Below are positions 15,651-24,925 of a stretch of 64,000 nucleotides of DNA, in pieces. Origin of the DNA: Duganella qianjiadongensis (GTDB lineage Bacteria > Pseudomonadota > Gammaproteobacteria > Burkholderiales > Burkholderiaceae_D); contig NZ_WWCM01000006.1 of assembly GCF_009857915.1 (NCBI RefSeq), forward strand, positions 186,001 to 250,000, read 5' to 3'. Under the pieces are notes generated by a model. It saw only the letters and a program-made list of their open reading frames with translations. It made no database searches and was not told the origin of the DNA. How positions within the stretch are numbered: position 1 is the first letter of the stretch; each line of letters starts with the position of its first letter. A program made the translations under genes and the position numbers.

Positions 15651-18600
15651 TCAAATATGTGCAGGAATTTGGCTTTGGCCAACTAACGTTGTCACATTTT
15701 CACCACTTACCAGATCAGCGATCGTCGGCGCGGTAATGCCTGCCGCTTGCGCATCTTCGCGGGCCACATTGAAGTAGACGTCCGTCATGTCGGCAGTTTT
15801 GCCGTTGCTCATGACCACGCTGCTACGCTCGAGGTGGACGTTGTTATTAGCATCGACGAACGGCAGTTCCACATAGCTGACCTTCAGGCTGACCACACCG
15901 GCCTGTTCCAGCGTCATCAGTTCACCTGCATCGGTCTTGCCGTTGCTGTTGGCGTCCTGCCAGATGCGCAGGCTGCTGAACTGGACGTCCTTGGCATCGA
16001 CCACACCATCGTGGTTGGTGTCGTAGTCAGCCAGTTTGGCGAAGCCGGCGCCTTTTGCGGCACCACCGAACAGTTCGCTGATGTCATCGATGCTGCCGTT
16101 GCCATTCAGGTCGACCGCGAGGAAACCATCGCTGCCCGACAGCCAGCCAGTCTGAATGGCTTTACCCGTGCCCAGCAGATCGAAGCTGCCGGTCATCGCT
16201 TCGCGGGCGATGGTGTGGATACCGTCGCCGTTCAGATCGATCGCGATCGGTGTGATGGTGGCATCCCAGCTCATGTCGTTCTTGCCCGAGGTCAGCGTGA
16301 TGGTGTCGGTATGGGTCACGTTAGCGAAGTCCTTACCGTCGCCGACCACGTCGGAATCGATGGCATCGTTGCTGCCCACATTCTTCACGCCCCACTTCCA
16401 GTTACTCATGTTGTAGGTACCATGATCGGAAGCAAAGGTCACCGTCACATTGGTCTTGTCGAACACCAGATAGTAGGTGCCGGGATTCAGGTCGGCGAAC
16501 TTGTAGTTACCACTAGCATCGGTCTTGATGGTCGAGCCCACCTGTTTATTGGTGGTGGAATCGAACAGCGAAACACTGATGCCGCCGATACCTTCTTCAC
16601 CGGAGTCCTGCACGCCGTTGTGGTTGGCATCGCGCCACACCTTGTCGCCGATGCTGGCTTTACGGTACACGCCGGCGTCCTTGTAGCTGACATCCTGACC
16701 AGCGGCCAGCGTAATCATGTCGGTGCGGCCAGTGCTGCCGTTGACCGTGGTAATGTCCGAATTGGTGCTGGTGGTACCTGCGCCCGTTTTGGTGAAGTAG
16801 TAGCCCGTCTTGTTGGTCACTTCCACCTGATACGAGCCTGCTGCCAGACCGGTGAACTGATACTGGCCGCCGTCGTGGGTGACGGTGGTGGCTTTCAGTA
16901 CGTTATTGCTGTCGTACAGTTTGACCGTCACGCCGTCAACACCGGCTTCACCGGCATCCTGCACGCCGTTGTAGTTGCTGTCTTCCCATACCAGATTACC
17001 GATGCTGCCCGACTTGATCAGACCGGCTTCGCGGGTCAGATCATTGCTACCCGAGTTCAGGCTGAACTGCGAGGTCACACCATTGGCGCCAGCGTCGGAG
17101 TCAACGGCATCGTTGCTGCCCTGATCCTGCTTGGTGAACATGTAACCGCTAGGCGCGTTGAACTTGACCGAGTATTTGCCAGGGCCCAGATCGGTGAACA
17201 GATAGGCGCCGCTGGAGTCGGTCACGTCGGTGGCAACCACCACGCCTTTTTCGTTCAGCAGCGAGACCGTTACATTGGCCGCGCCCAGTTCGGTCGACTG
17301 CTTGATGCCGTCACCGTTGGTGTCGTACCAGACTTTATCGCCGATGCTGGACTTCTGATACAGGCCGGCGTCGAGGCTGGTCACGTTCTGGCCTGCCGTT
17401 ACCGTCACGGTACCCAGATTGCCGCTGGCATCTGCGTCGCTGTCGATAGTACGGTCGGTACCAGCGCCTGCCGTGGTCAGGGTGTAGCCGGTAGGCGCTT
17501 TCACGCTGACCGAGTAGGTGCCTGCTTCGACCGAGAACTTGTAGTTGCCGTTAGCATCGGTGGTGGTGGTCTTGACCACGTTACCGGCAGCATTGCGCAA
17601 TTCTACCGTCACGCCAGCCTTGCCGCTGTCGCTGCCGTCATCCTGCAGGCCGTTGCCGTTCTTGTCTATCCACACCTTGTCGCCGATGGTGGCAGCTGCC
17701 ACGACACCTGCATCGACCGACTTGTCGGTCTGGCCGGAAACCAGGGTCACGCTGTGCGACAGGCCATTGGCATCCACATCCGAGTCAGCGCTGTCGCTGG
17801 TACCCTGATTGGCCTTGGTGAAGGTCATGCCTTCCGGCAGCGTAGTCTTGTCGAACTGCACGGTGTACACGCCCGGCTTCAGATTGCTGAACATATAGTT
17901 GCCATCGCAATCCGTGGTCACGGCATTGCCAACCTGCTTGCCGTCGGCATCGAGCAGAATGACTTTAACGCCGGCGACGCCGCATTCGTCGCAATCCTGC
18001 ACGCCGTTCTTGTTGCTGTCGTACCAGACGCGGTCGCCGATGGCGGCCGCTTTGTACAGACCGGCATCCACCGTGTTATTGACTTCCGCTGCAGCCAGTT
18101 TGACGACATTGCTGACACCGGCGCTGCTGAAATCGCTGTCTTTGGTGTCATCGGTGCCGGCATCCTTGGTGGTGAAGCTGTAGCCGCCTGGTGCCGTTAC
18201 CGATACCGTGTAGCTGCCCGGATCGGCGGTGAAGGTGTAATGGCCAGCCGAGTCGGTCGTAGTGGTGGCTACAACTTTGCCGGTGGCATCCTTCAGTTGT
18301 ACGGTCACGCCACACAGCCCTGCTTCGCCGCTGTCCTGCACGCCGTTACCGTTCTTGTCTTCCCACACGGTATCGCCCAGTTTTGCCTGAATCGCCATCA
18401 CACCGGCGTCCAGATCGCTGTACACCTGACCCGAAGTCAGCGTGACCTGAGCCGTTTTACCGGTGCTAACGTTGGCATCCGAATCCTTGGCATCGCTCGT
18501 GCCCTGATCGGCATTGGTGAAGATGTAGTTGGTCGGCAGCGAGGTCTTGTCGAACTGCACGCTGTAAGTACCCGGCTTCAGGTTGGTGAAGCTGTAATTG

Positions 18601-21600
18601 CCGTTGGCGTCGGTGGTGGCGGTCGCACCGGTAGGATTACCGGCCTGATCCAGCAGAATCACTTTCACCCCGGCCACACCCACTTCGCCCGTATCCTGCA
18701 GGCCATTGCGGTTGGTATCGAGCCAGACGCGGTCGCCCAGCGTCGCGCCTTTGTAGAAGCCGGCATCGACGTTGAGGTTGCTCTGGCCCGGCGTGACGGT
18801 GACCACGTCGCTCTGGCCACTGGCGTTGATGTCGCTGTCCGCCGCATCGTTGCTGCCCGTGTGCTGGGTGGTCGCGGTCATGCCGGTAGGCGCCGTCACC
18901 GAGATGGCGTATTTACCGGCATCCACGGTGAAGCTGTATTTGCCGTCGGTGCCAGTGGTGGTGGTCTTGACGATATTGCCTTTGTCATCTTTCAGATCGA
19001 CCTTGACGCCGACCAGACCTGCTTCGCCGGCATCCTGCACACCGTTACCATTCTTGTCTTCCCACACGCGGTCACCGATGGTGGCCTGCAGTGCAACGAC
19101 ACCAGCGTCCAGATTGTGGTTGGAGCTGCCGGACGCCAGCGTTACCTGCTGGGTGGCGCCAGTGCTGACATCGGCATCGGAATCGACGCTGCCGTCGCTG
19201 CCGGTATGTGCCGAGGTGAAGGCGTAGCCGGTGCCCAGCGTGGTCTTGTCGAACTGAACGCTATAGGTGCCCGGTTTCAGGTTGTTGAACAGGTAGTGGC
19301 CGTCAACATCGGTAGTGGTGCTGGCTACGGCTTTACCGCTAGCGTCCAGCAGAGTGACCTTCACGCCAGCACGACCGGTTTCGCCGGCGTCCTGCACGCC
19401 GTTACGGTTGGTGTCATTCCACACCACGTCGCCCAGTTCGGCAAACTTGTACAGGCCTGCATCCACGGTGGTGTTGGATTGCCCCGCCGTCAGCGTGACG
19501 CTGCCGCTCTTGCCGCTGGCGTCGATGTCGCTATCGGCCGCAGTGCTGCTGCCCTGATTCTTGGCAGTGATGCCGTAACCGCTAGGCGCAGTTACTGCGA
19601 TCGAATACGTGCCCGGATCAACGGTGAAGCTGTACTGGCCGCCATCATGGCTCACGGTCGATGCCACGGTATTGCCCAGGCTGTCCTTGAGGTCAACCTT
19701 GACGCCGTCGATACCGGCTTCGCCGCTATCCTGCACGCCATTGCCATTGCTGTCTTCCCAGACGCGATCGCCCAGCGTGCCCTGCTGCACCGTCAGACCG
19801 GCACGTACAGTCAGGTTGTCGCCCGAGCTCAGGGTTACCTGGCCGGTTTTGCCGCTGCCGGTATCGGCGTCGGAACCACCGCTACCTGGCGCGCCCTGCG
19901 TAGCCGAGGTGAAGTTGTAGCCCGCTGGCAGCGTGCTCTTGTCGAACTGCACGCTGTACACGCCCGGTGCCAGACCATTGAACTGGTAATGGCCGCTGGC
20001 ATCCGTCACTGCCGATGCGCCCGGCACAGGATTGCCGCTTGCATCCAGCAGGGTAACCTTGATGCCTGCTGCGCCCACTTCGCCGTTGTTCAGGCGGCCG
20101 TCGCGGTTGGTATCGATCCACACAACTTCGCTCAGCGAAGCGGGGCGATAGATGCCGGCGTCGATGTCATAATTGCTTTCGCCAGCGCCCACCGAGACAG
20201 TGGCGTTGCCGCTGCTATTGACATCGCTATCGAGGGCGCGATTGCCGCCTTTGCCTGCTGCCGTGAAGGCATAGCCTGCCGGAGGAGCAACCGACACCGT
20301 GTAGGTGCCCGGATCGACGGTGAAGCTGTACTGGCCGCCGTCATGGGTGGTGACCGTGCCCAGCGAATTGCCGGCAGTATCTTTCAGCGTCACCACCACG
20401 CCATCAACGCCCTGCTCGCCGCTATCCTGCACGCCATTGCCGTTGCTATCGAGCCAGACGCGATCGCCGATGCGTGCTGGCAGTGCAACGATGCCGGCAT
20501 CCAGATCCTGATAGTTGTCGCCCGAGTTCAGGGTGACTTGCTGGCTCAGGCCGCTGCCGGCGCTAGCGTCGGAATCGAGCGCGCCATTGCTGCCGGCATG
20601 TGCCGTGGTCAGCACGTAGTTGGCGGGCAGCGTGCTGGTATCGAACTGCACGCTGTAGGTGCCCGGCTTCAGATTGCTGAAGCTGTAGTTACCGTTGCCA
20701 TCGGTGACGGCGACTGCGCCAGTCGGGCTGCCGTTAGCGTCGAGCAGCAGTACTTTTACGCCCGAAACGCCGACTTCGCCGCTATCTTGCAGACCGTTCT
20801 TGTTACTGTCGAGCCAGACGCGGTTGCCCAGCGAGGCGGCCTTGTAGTAGCCAGCATCGATGTGCGCATCGTTGTTGCCGGATACCAGCGTGAACTGGTC
20901 GCTCTGGCCATTGCTGCCAACGTCGCTGTCGACGCTTGCATCGCTGCCACTATGCAGCGTGGTGGCCGTGCTGCCTGCCGGTGCCGTCACCGAGATCGAG
21001 TACTTGCCCGGATCAACCGTGAAGCTGTACTTGCCGTCCGCGCCGGTACTGGTGGTGGCGACAACTTTGCCGCTCTCATCCTTGAGTTCAACCTTGACGC
21101 CTACGATGCCGGCTTCGCCCGCATCCTGCACGCCATTGCCGTTCTTGTCTTCCCATACGCGGCTGGTCATGCTGGCCTGAACCACGGAAACGCCGGCGTC
21201 CAGATCATGGTTGACCGAGCCCGAGCTCAGCGTGACCTGCTGGGTCAGGCCGGTGCTGCTGTCAGCATCGGAATCCATCGCGCCATTGCTGCCCGTGTGG
21301 GCGCTGGTGAACTGATAACCGTCGCCCAGCGATGCCTTGTCGAACTGTACGCTGTAGACACCGGGTTTCAGGTTGTTGAACAGGTAGTGGCCGCCATTGT
21401 CGGTGGTGGTGGTGGCGACCACTGCACCGCTGGCGTCCAGCAGCGACACTTTCACGTCGGCGCGGCCGGTTTCGCCGGCATCCTGCACGCCATTGCGGTT
21501 GGTATCGTTCCAGACCGTATCGCCCAGTTCGGCGAATTTCACCAGGCCGGCATCGACCGTGGCGTTGTTCTGGCCGGCCGTCAGCGTGATGCTGCCACTG

Positions 21601-24600
21601 TTGCCACTGGCATCGATATCGCTGTCGGCAGCGGCGTTGCTGCCCTGCGCCTGCGCCGTGACGCCAAAACCGGCTGGTGCTTTGACGGCAATGCTATAGG
21701 TACCCGGATCAACCGTGAAGCTGTACTGGCCGCCATCATGGGTGACGGTGCTGGCGACGGTATTGCCCAGACTGTCTTTCAGGTCGACGGTGACGCCATT
21801 CAGGCCCTGTTCACCGGCATCCTGCACGCCGTTGCCGTTGCTATCTTCCCACACGCGGTCACCCAGCGTTGCCTGCTGGACTACCAGACCGGCACGCACG
21901 GTCAGGTTATCGCCCGAAGCCAGGGTTACCTGCGCGGTCTTGCCGGTGCTGGTATCAGCATCGGAGCCTGCGCCCGCCGGGCCGCCCTGCGCTGCGCTGG
22001 TGAAGTTGTAGCCGGCTGGCAGAGTGGATTTATCGAACTGCACGCTGTAGCTGCCCGGCGCCAGACCATCAAACTGGTAGTGGCCATTCGCATCGGTGGT
22101 CGCGACGGCGCCCGGCACCGGATTGCCGCTGGCGTCGAGCAGCGTGACTTTCACGCCGGCAGCGCCAACTTCGCCGTTATTCAGGCGGCCATCGCGGTTG
22201 GTGTCGATCCACACCACTTCGCTCAGGCTGGCAGGACGGTATACGCCAGCGTCGAGGTCGACATTGTTTTGGCCGGAAACGATGCTTACATTGCCACTGT
22301 TGCCGTCGGCGCCCACATCGCTATCAAGCGCGCCATTGCCGCCTTTGGCAGCACCGGTAAATACATAGCCAGCTGGAGCGGCAACCGATACCGAGTAGGT
22401 ACCCGGATCCACCGTGAAGCTGTACTGGCCGCCATCATGGGTAGTGACAGAGCTGACCACGTGGCCGTCGGCAGCTTTCAGCGTAACGACTGCGCCATCA
22501 ATGCCCTGCTCGCCCGCATCCTGCACGCCATTGCCGTTGCTGTCTTCCCAAACACGGTCGCCCAGCTTGCCTTGCACCACAACCAGACCTGCATCGAGGT
22601 CGGTATTGTGGTCGCCCGAGGCCAGCGTTACCTGCGCGGTCGCACCGGTGTTGACGTCGGCGTCGGAATCGGCCGCGCCATTGCCGCCCTGAGCAGCAGT
22701 GGTAAAGACGTAATTGGCCGGCAGCGTAGCTTTGTCGAACTGTACGCTGTAGGTGCCCGGCTTCAGATCATTGAAGCTGTAGTTGCCGTTGGCATCGGTC
22801 GTAGCCACAGCGCCGGTAGGCTTGCCGCTGGCATCGAGCAGCACCACTTTGACGCCCGCTACGCCCGCTTCGCCAGCATCCTGCACGCCGTCACGGTTAG
22901 CATCGATCCACACTTTGTCGCCCAGCGAAGCAGGACGGTAGTAGCCGAAATCGACGTCGTTGTTGACTGCGCCAGCTTGCAGGCTGACGGTGCTACCGGC
23001 AGCGCCGGGGTTGCCGCTAGTCGCCACGTAACCATCCGGTGCCGAAACGGAAACCGAATAAGTGCCCGGATCCACGGTGAAGCTGTACTGGCCGCCGTCA
23101 TGGGTGGTCACGGTGCTGATGACCTTGCCTGCTGCATCTTTCAGGCTGACCAGCGCGCCATCGATGCCCTGTTCGCCCGCATCCTGCTGGCCATTGCCGT
23201 TGCTGTCCACCCATACGCGGTCACCCACGCTAGCCTGACGCACCACGATGCCTGCATCCAGATGCTGGGCGGTATCGCCCGAATTCAGCGTAACCTGAGC
23301 CGTCTGGCCAGTGCTGGCGTCGGCGTCGGAATCCTTGGCGGCATCGCCGCCCTGACCCTGCGTGGTGAAGTAGTAATCAACGGGCAGCGAGGTCTTATCG
23401 AACTGAACGCTGTAGCTGCCCGGTTTCAGGCCATTGAACTGATAATGGCCGTTGGCGTCGGTAGTCGCGGTGGCGCCGGTAGGCTGGCCATTCGCATCCA
23501 GCAGCGTGACTTTCACGCCGGCGACACCCGCCTCGCCATTGTTCTGGATGCCGTCGCGGTTGGTGTCGTACCAGACCGTGCTGCCCAGCGAAACGGGGCG
23601 CACCAGACCGGCATCAGCCTGGTTGTTGGTCTGGCCCGGAGTCAGCGTGATGCTGCCGGTATTGCCTTGTGCATCGATGTCGCTATCGAGACCGGCATCG
23701 GCACCGGCGCCCTTGGTGCTTGCAGCATAGCCGTCCGGCGCCTGCACAGTGACCGAGTACGTACCCGGATTGACATCAAAGTGGTATTTGCCGCTGGCGT
23801 CAGTGGTGGTGGAAGCGACCACGTTGCCGCTACCATCCTTGAGCTGCACCACGACATTGGCCAGACCGGCTTCGCCGCTATCCTGTACGCCATTGCCGTT
23901 GGTATCTTCCCAGACGAAATCGCCCAGATGTGCTTTAGGCACATTAAAAGTCAGGTGGTTCTCGGCTACGCTGGTATCGGCAGCGCCCGGGCCTACCATA
24001 CCGCCCGTGTCGCGCACGTGGAAGCCGACGTCGAAACTGCCTGCCTGCGTCTGGCTTGGAACGTAGCTCAGATGGCCAGCATCAATATCGGCCACGGTGA
24101 TTTCCGTGTTGGCGGTGACTTCTACGCCGTTCAGCAACAGTTTGCCGGCGCTAGGCAGCGAGCTGATGATGACCGAATTGAAGCCGTCATGTTCAACCGG
24201 ATCAACAAAGCCGAAATCCGCACGTGCCAGCACCACCGCAGCACCGTTAGGCAGATCGAACACTTTATTGGCGCCGAATGGCGCGTCATTGACCGGATCG
24301 ACGTTCACGGTCAGACCCAGATTGACGGCGGTGCCGCCGACCTTGTCTTCAACCACCAGATCGAGCGTGGTGAATTTACCGAACCAGTCCTTGGCCCATT
24401 CGCCGGGACGGACATAGACGGTATCTTTATCGACCATGCCGAACAAGCCGGTGTTCACAGTCGACTTGCTGCCATCTGGCAGCGTCACGGTAATCGACGT
24501 AATGGTCAGATCGGAGGTGCTATTGAAACCCGCCTTCTTGAGCAGGTCGCGTATTTCAAACGTATTTTGAGTGTCTTCAAAAACGTTAATGCTGGTTTTA

Positions 24601-24617
24601 ACAAGCTGGATACTCAT
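15651..24617 (-). CDS. Giant SdrD_B-repeat surface/secreted protein
   Basis: A 2,988-residue protein. Residues 1-230 have no signal peptide and include a cadherin/CSPG-like segment (VDPVNDAP, LSYVPSQTQAGSFDVGFHV). Residues 231-2787 are 22 Cna_B/SdrD_B-type modules of about 116 residues, each starting like LGDRVWEDSNGNGVQDAGE (calcium-type DxNxxG loop) and ending LDAG. Two module types alternate: one with LKD...VDPGTYSVSV, one with LLDA...LKPGTYSVQFDK. Residues 2788-2988 have Asp-rich EF-hand-like loops (DLNGDGIHT, DTNHDGVVD, DANSNGKTD), as in RTX-associated proteins. Lack of a leader and an Asp-rich C-terminus fit type I secretion, but no transporter genes are near. The likely role is adhesion or biofilm matrix. 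The ATG at 24617 follows AGAGG. Confidence 0.88.
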   Translation of the reverse strand: MSIQLVKTSINVFEDTQNTFEIRDLLKKAGFNSTSDLTITSITVTLPDGSKSTVNTGLFGMVDKDTVYVRPGEWAKDWFGKFTTLDLVVEDKVGGTAVNLGLTVNVDPVNDAPFGANKVFDLPNGAAVVLARADFGFVDPVEHDGFNSVIISSLPSAGKLLLNGVEVTANTEITVADIDAGHLSYVPSQTQAGSFDVGFHVRDTGGMVGPGAADTSVAENHLTFNVPKAHLGDFVWEDTNGNGVQDSGEAGLANVVVQLKDGSGNVVASTTTDASGKYHFDVNPGTYSVTVQAPDGYAASTKGAGADAGLDSDIDAQGNTGSITLTPGQTNNQADAGLVRPVSLGSTVWYDTNRDGIQNNGEAGVAGVKVTLLDANGQPTGATATTDANGHYQFNGLKPGSYSVQFDKTSLPVDYYFTTQGQGGDAAKDSDADASTGQTAQVTLNSGDTAQHLDAGIVVRQASVGDRVWVDSNGNGQQDAGEQGIDGALVSLKDAAGKVISTVTTHDGGQYSFTVDPGTYSVSVSAPDGYVATSGNPGAAGSTVSLQAGAVNNDVDFGYYRPASLGDKVWIDANRDGVQDAGEAGVAGVKVVLLDASGKPTGAVATTDANGNYSFNDLKPGTYSVQFDKATLPANYVFTTAAQGGNGAADSDADVNTGATAQVTLASGDHNTDLDAGLVVVQGKLGDRVWEDSNGNGVQDAGEQGIDGAVVTLKAADGHVVSSVTTHDGGQYSFTVDPGTYSVSVAAPAGYVFTGAAKGGNGALDSDVGADGNSGNVSIVSGQNNVDLDAGVYRPASLSEVVWIDTNRDGRLNNGEVGAAGVKVTLLDASGNPVPGAVATTDANGHYQFDGLAPGSYSVQFDKSTLPAGYNFTSAAQGGPAGAGSDADTSTGKTAQVTLASGDNLTVRAGLVVQQATLGDRVWEDSNGNGVQDAGEQGLNGVTVDLKDSLGNTVASTVTHDGGQYSFTVDPGTYSIAVKAPAGFGVTAQAQGSNAAADSDIDASGNSGSITLTAGQNNATVDAGLVKFAELGDTVWNDTNRNGVQDAGETGRADVKVSLLDASGAVVATTTTDNGGHYLFNNLKPGVYSVQFDKASLGDGYQFTSAHTGSNGAMDSDADSSTGLTQQVTLSSGSVNHDLDAGVSVVQASMTSRVWEDKNGNGVQDAGEAGIVGVKVELKDESGKVVATTSTGADGKYSFTVDPGKYSISVTAPAGSTATTLHSGSDASVDSDVGSNGQSDQFTLVSGNNDAHIDAGYYKAASLGNRVWLDSNKNGLQDSGEVGVSGVKVLLLDANGSPTGAVAVTDGNGNYSFSNLKPGTYSVQFDTSTLPANYVLTTAHAGSNGALDSDASAGSGLSQQVTLNSGDNYQDLDAGIVALPARIGDRVWLDSNGNGVQDSGEQGVDGVVVTLKDTAGNSLGTVTTHDGGQYSFTVDPGTYTVSVAPPAGYAFTAAGKGGNRALDSDVNSSGNATVSVGAGESNYDIDAGIYRPASLSEVVWIDTNRDGRLNNGEVGAAGIKVTLLDASGNPVPGASAVTDASGHYQFNGLAPGVYSVQFDKSTLPAGYNFTSATQGAPGSGGSDADTGSGKTGQVTLSSGDNLTVRAGLTVQQGTLGDRVWEDSNGNGVQDSGEAGIDGVKVDLKDSLGNTVASTVSHDGGQYSFTVDPGTYSIAVTAPSGYGITAKNQGSSTAADSDIDASGKSGSVTLTAGQSNTTVDAGLYKFAELGDVVWNDTNRNGVQDAGETGRAGVKVTLLDASGKAVASTTTDVDGHYLFNNLKPGTYSVQFDKTTLGTGYAFTSAHTGSDGSVDSDADVSTGATQQVTLASGSSNHNLDAGVVALQATIGDRVWEDKNGNGVQDAGEAGLVGVKVDLKDDKGNIVKTTTTGTDGKYSFTVDAGKYAISVTAPTGMTATTQHTGSNDAADSDINASGQSDVVTVTPGQSNLNVDAGFYKGATLGDRVWLDTNRNGLQDTGEVGVAGVKVILLDQAGNPTGATATTDANGNYSFTNLKPGTYSVQFDKTSLPTNYIFTNADQGTSDAKDSDANVSTGKTAQVTLTSGQVYSDLDAGVMAIQAKLGDTVWEDKNGNGVQDSGEAGLCGVTVQLKDATGKVVATTTTDSAGHYTFTADPGSYTVSVTAPGGYSFTTKDAGTDDTKDSDFSSAGVSNVVKLAAAEVNNTVDAGLYKAAAIGDRVWYDSNKNGVQDCDECGVAGVKVILLDADGKQVGNAVTTDCDGNYMFSNLKPGVYTVQFDKTTLPEGMTFTKANQGTSDSADSDVDANGLSHSVTLVSGQTDKSVDAGVVAAATIGDKVWIDKNGNGLQDDGSDSGKAGVTVELRNAAGNVVKTTTTDANGNYKFSVEAGTYSVSVKAPTGYTLTTAGAGTDRTIDSDADASGNLGTVTVTAGQNVTSLDAGLYQKSSIGDKVWYDTNGDGIKQSTELGAANVTVSLLNEKGVVVATDVTDSSGAYLFTDLGPGKYSVKFNAPSGYMFTKQDQGSNDAVDSDAGANGVTSQFSLNSGSNDLTREAGLIKSGSIGNLVWEDSNYNGVQDAGEAGVDGVTVKLYDSNNVLKATTVTHDGGQYQFTGLAAGSYQVEVTNKTGYYFTKTGAGTTSTNSDITTVNGSTGRTDMITLAAGQDVSYKDAGVYRKASIGDKVWRDANHNGVQDSGEEGIGGISVSLFDSTTNKQVGSTIKTDASGNYKFADLNPGTYYLVFDKTNVTVTFASDHGTYNMSNWKWGVKNVGSNDAIDSDVVGDGKDFANVTHTDTITLTSGKNDMSWDATITPIAIDLNGDGIHTIAREAMTGSFDLLGTGKAIQTGWLSGSDGFLAVDLNGNGSIDDISELFGGAAKGAGFAKLADYDTNHDGVVDAKDVQFSSLRIWQDANSNGKTDAGELMTLEQAGVVSLKVSYVELPFVDANNNVHLERSSVVMSNGKTADMTDVYFNVAREDAQAAGITAPTIADLVSGENVTTLVGQSQIPAHI
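18381..22567 (-). repeat. Two tandem ~2.09-kb copies of a six-module block in the giant gene
   Basis: Modules 5-10 (about 20476-22567) and 11-16 (about 18381-20475) are counterparts in order: 6 matches 12 (LSEVVWIDTNRDGRLNNGE), 8 matches 14 (VWNDTNRNGVQDAGETGRA), 9 matches 15 and 10 matches 16. Matching bases are offset by 2,091 in modules 6/12, 8/14 and 10/16, and by 2,094 in 5/11, so the register is nearly constant. This indicates an in-frame segmental duplication rather than independent drift. Boundaries are approximate. Confidence 0.8.
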
Positions 24618-24807
24618 GCCAGAACCTCTACTGCAAAGCCGCTGAAAGTGGTATTCATCATTTTTTTAGTCTTTAAAAGTTGTTCTTGGATTTATTGAAC
24701 TTGCCGAAAAGACTGATGACGGGGCTGGGTCAGCAGTGGCCGGCTTGACTTACATCAGGCAGATGTCTGGATCAGAGACTTGCCTTTAAAACATTTGTAT
24801 TGACGAG

Positions 24808-24813
24808 ATTATA
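24808..24813 (-). promoter_or_regulatory. Candidate -10 element of the giant gene
   Basis: On the minus strand this is a perfect TATAAT in an AT-rich stretch (TTTTGCTATAAT). No good -35 is obvious at 16-18 bases; TTTCAC lies 15 bases upstream. It would give a leader of about 185 bases. Confidence 0.4.
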
Positions 24814-24890
24814 GCAAAATTTATTGCAGTGAAATGATTTTTTCTTAAGGAAAGATTCTCCGTTATAAATAATTGTTCCGTCAAGCAATA

Positions 24891-24919
24891 TTCCACCTGA
24901 TTGCGCGATAGCCTACAAT
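24891..24919 (+). promoter_or_regulatory. Probable rpfE promoter, giving a near-leaderless mRNA
   Basis: TTCCAC (24891-24896) and TACAAT (24914-24919) are 17 bases apart. Transcription would begin at about 24926, the A of the start codon. No Shine-Dalgarno precedes that ATG. Confidence 0.4.
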
Positions 24920-24925
24920 GGCGAC

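Larger units (their letters stand above)
24618..24925. other. Intergenic region between the giant gene and rpfE
   Basis: This 308-base divergent region holds no gene I can support. The part at 24770-24900 is strongly AT-rich and probably contains the promoter of the giant gene. A short inverted repeat ACATC-AGGCA-GATGT lies at 24752-24766 within a GC-richer section and could be a regulator site. Confidence 0.6.

Noticed and set aside
15747..24698. A 2,983-codon open frame on the plus strand opposite the giant gene
   Set aside because: It mirrors the repeats of the giant protein codon for codon, has no recognisable domain, and arises because TTA, CTA and TCA are absent on the coding strand.
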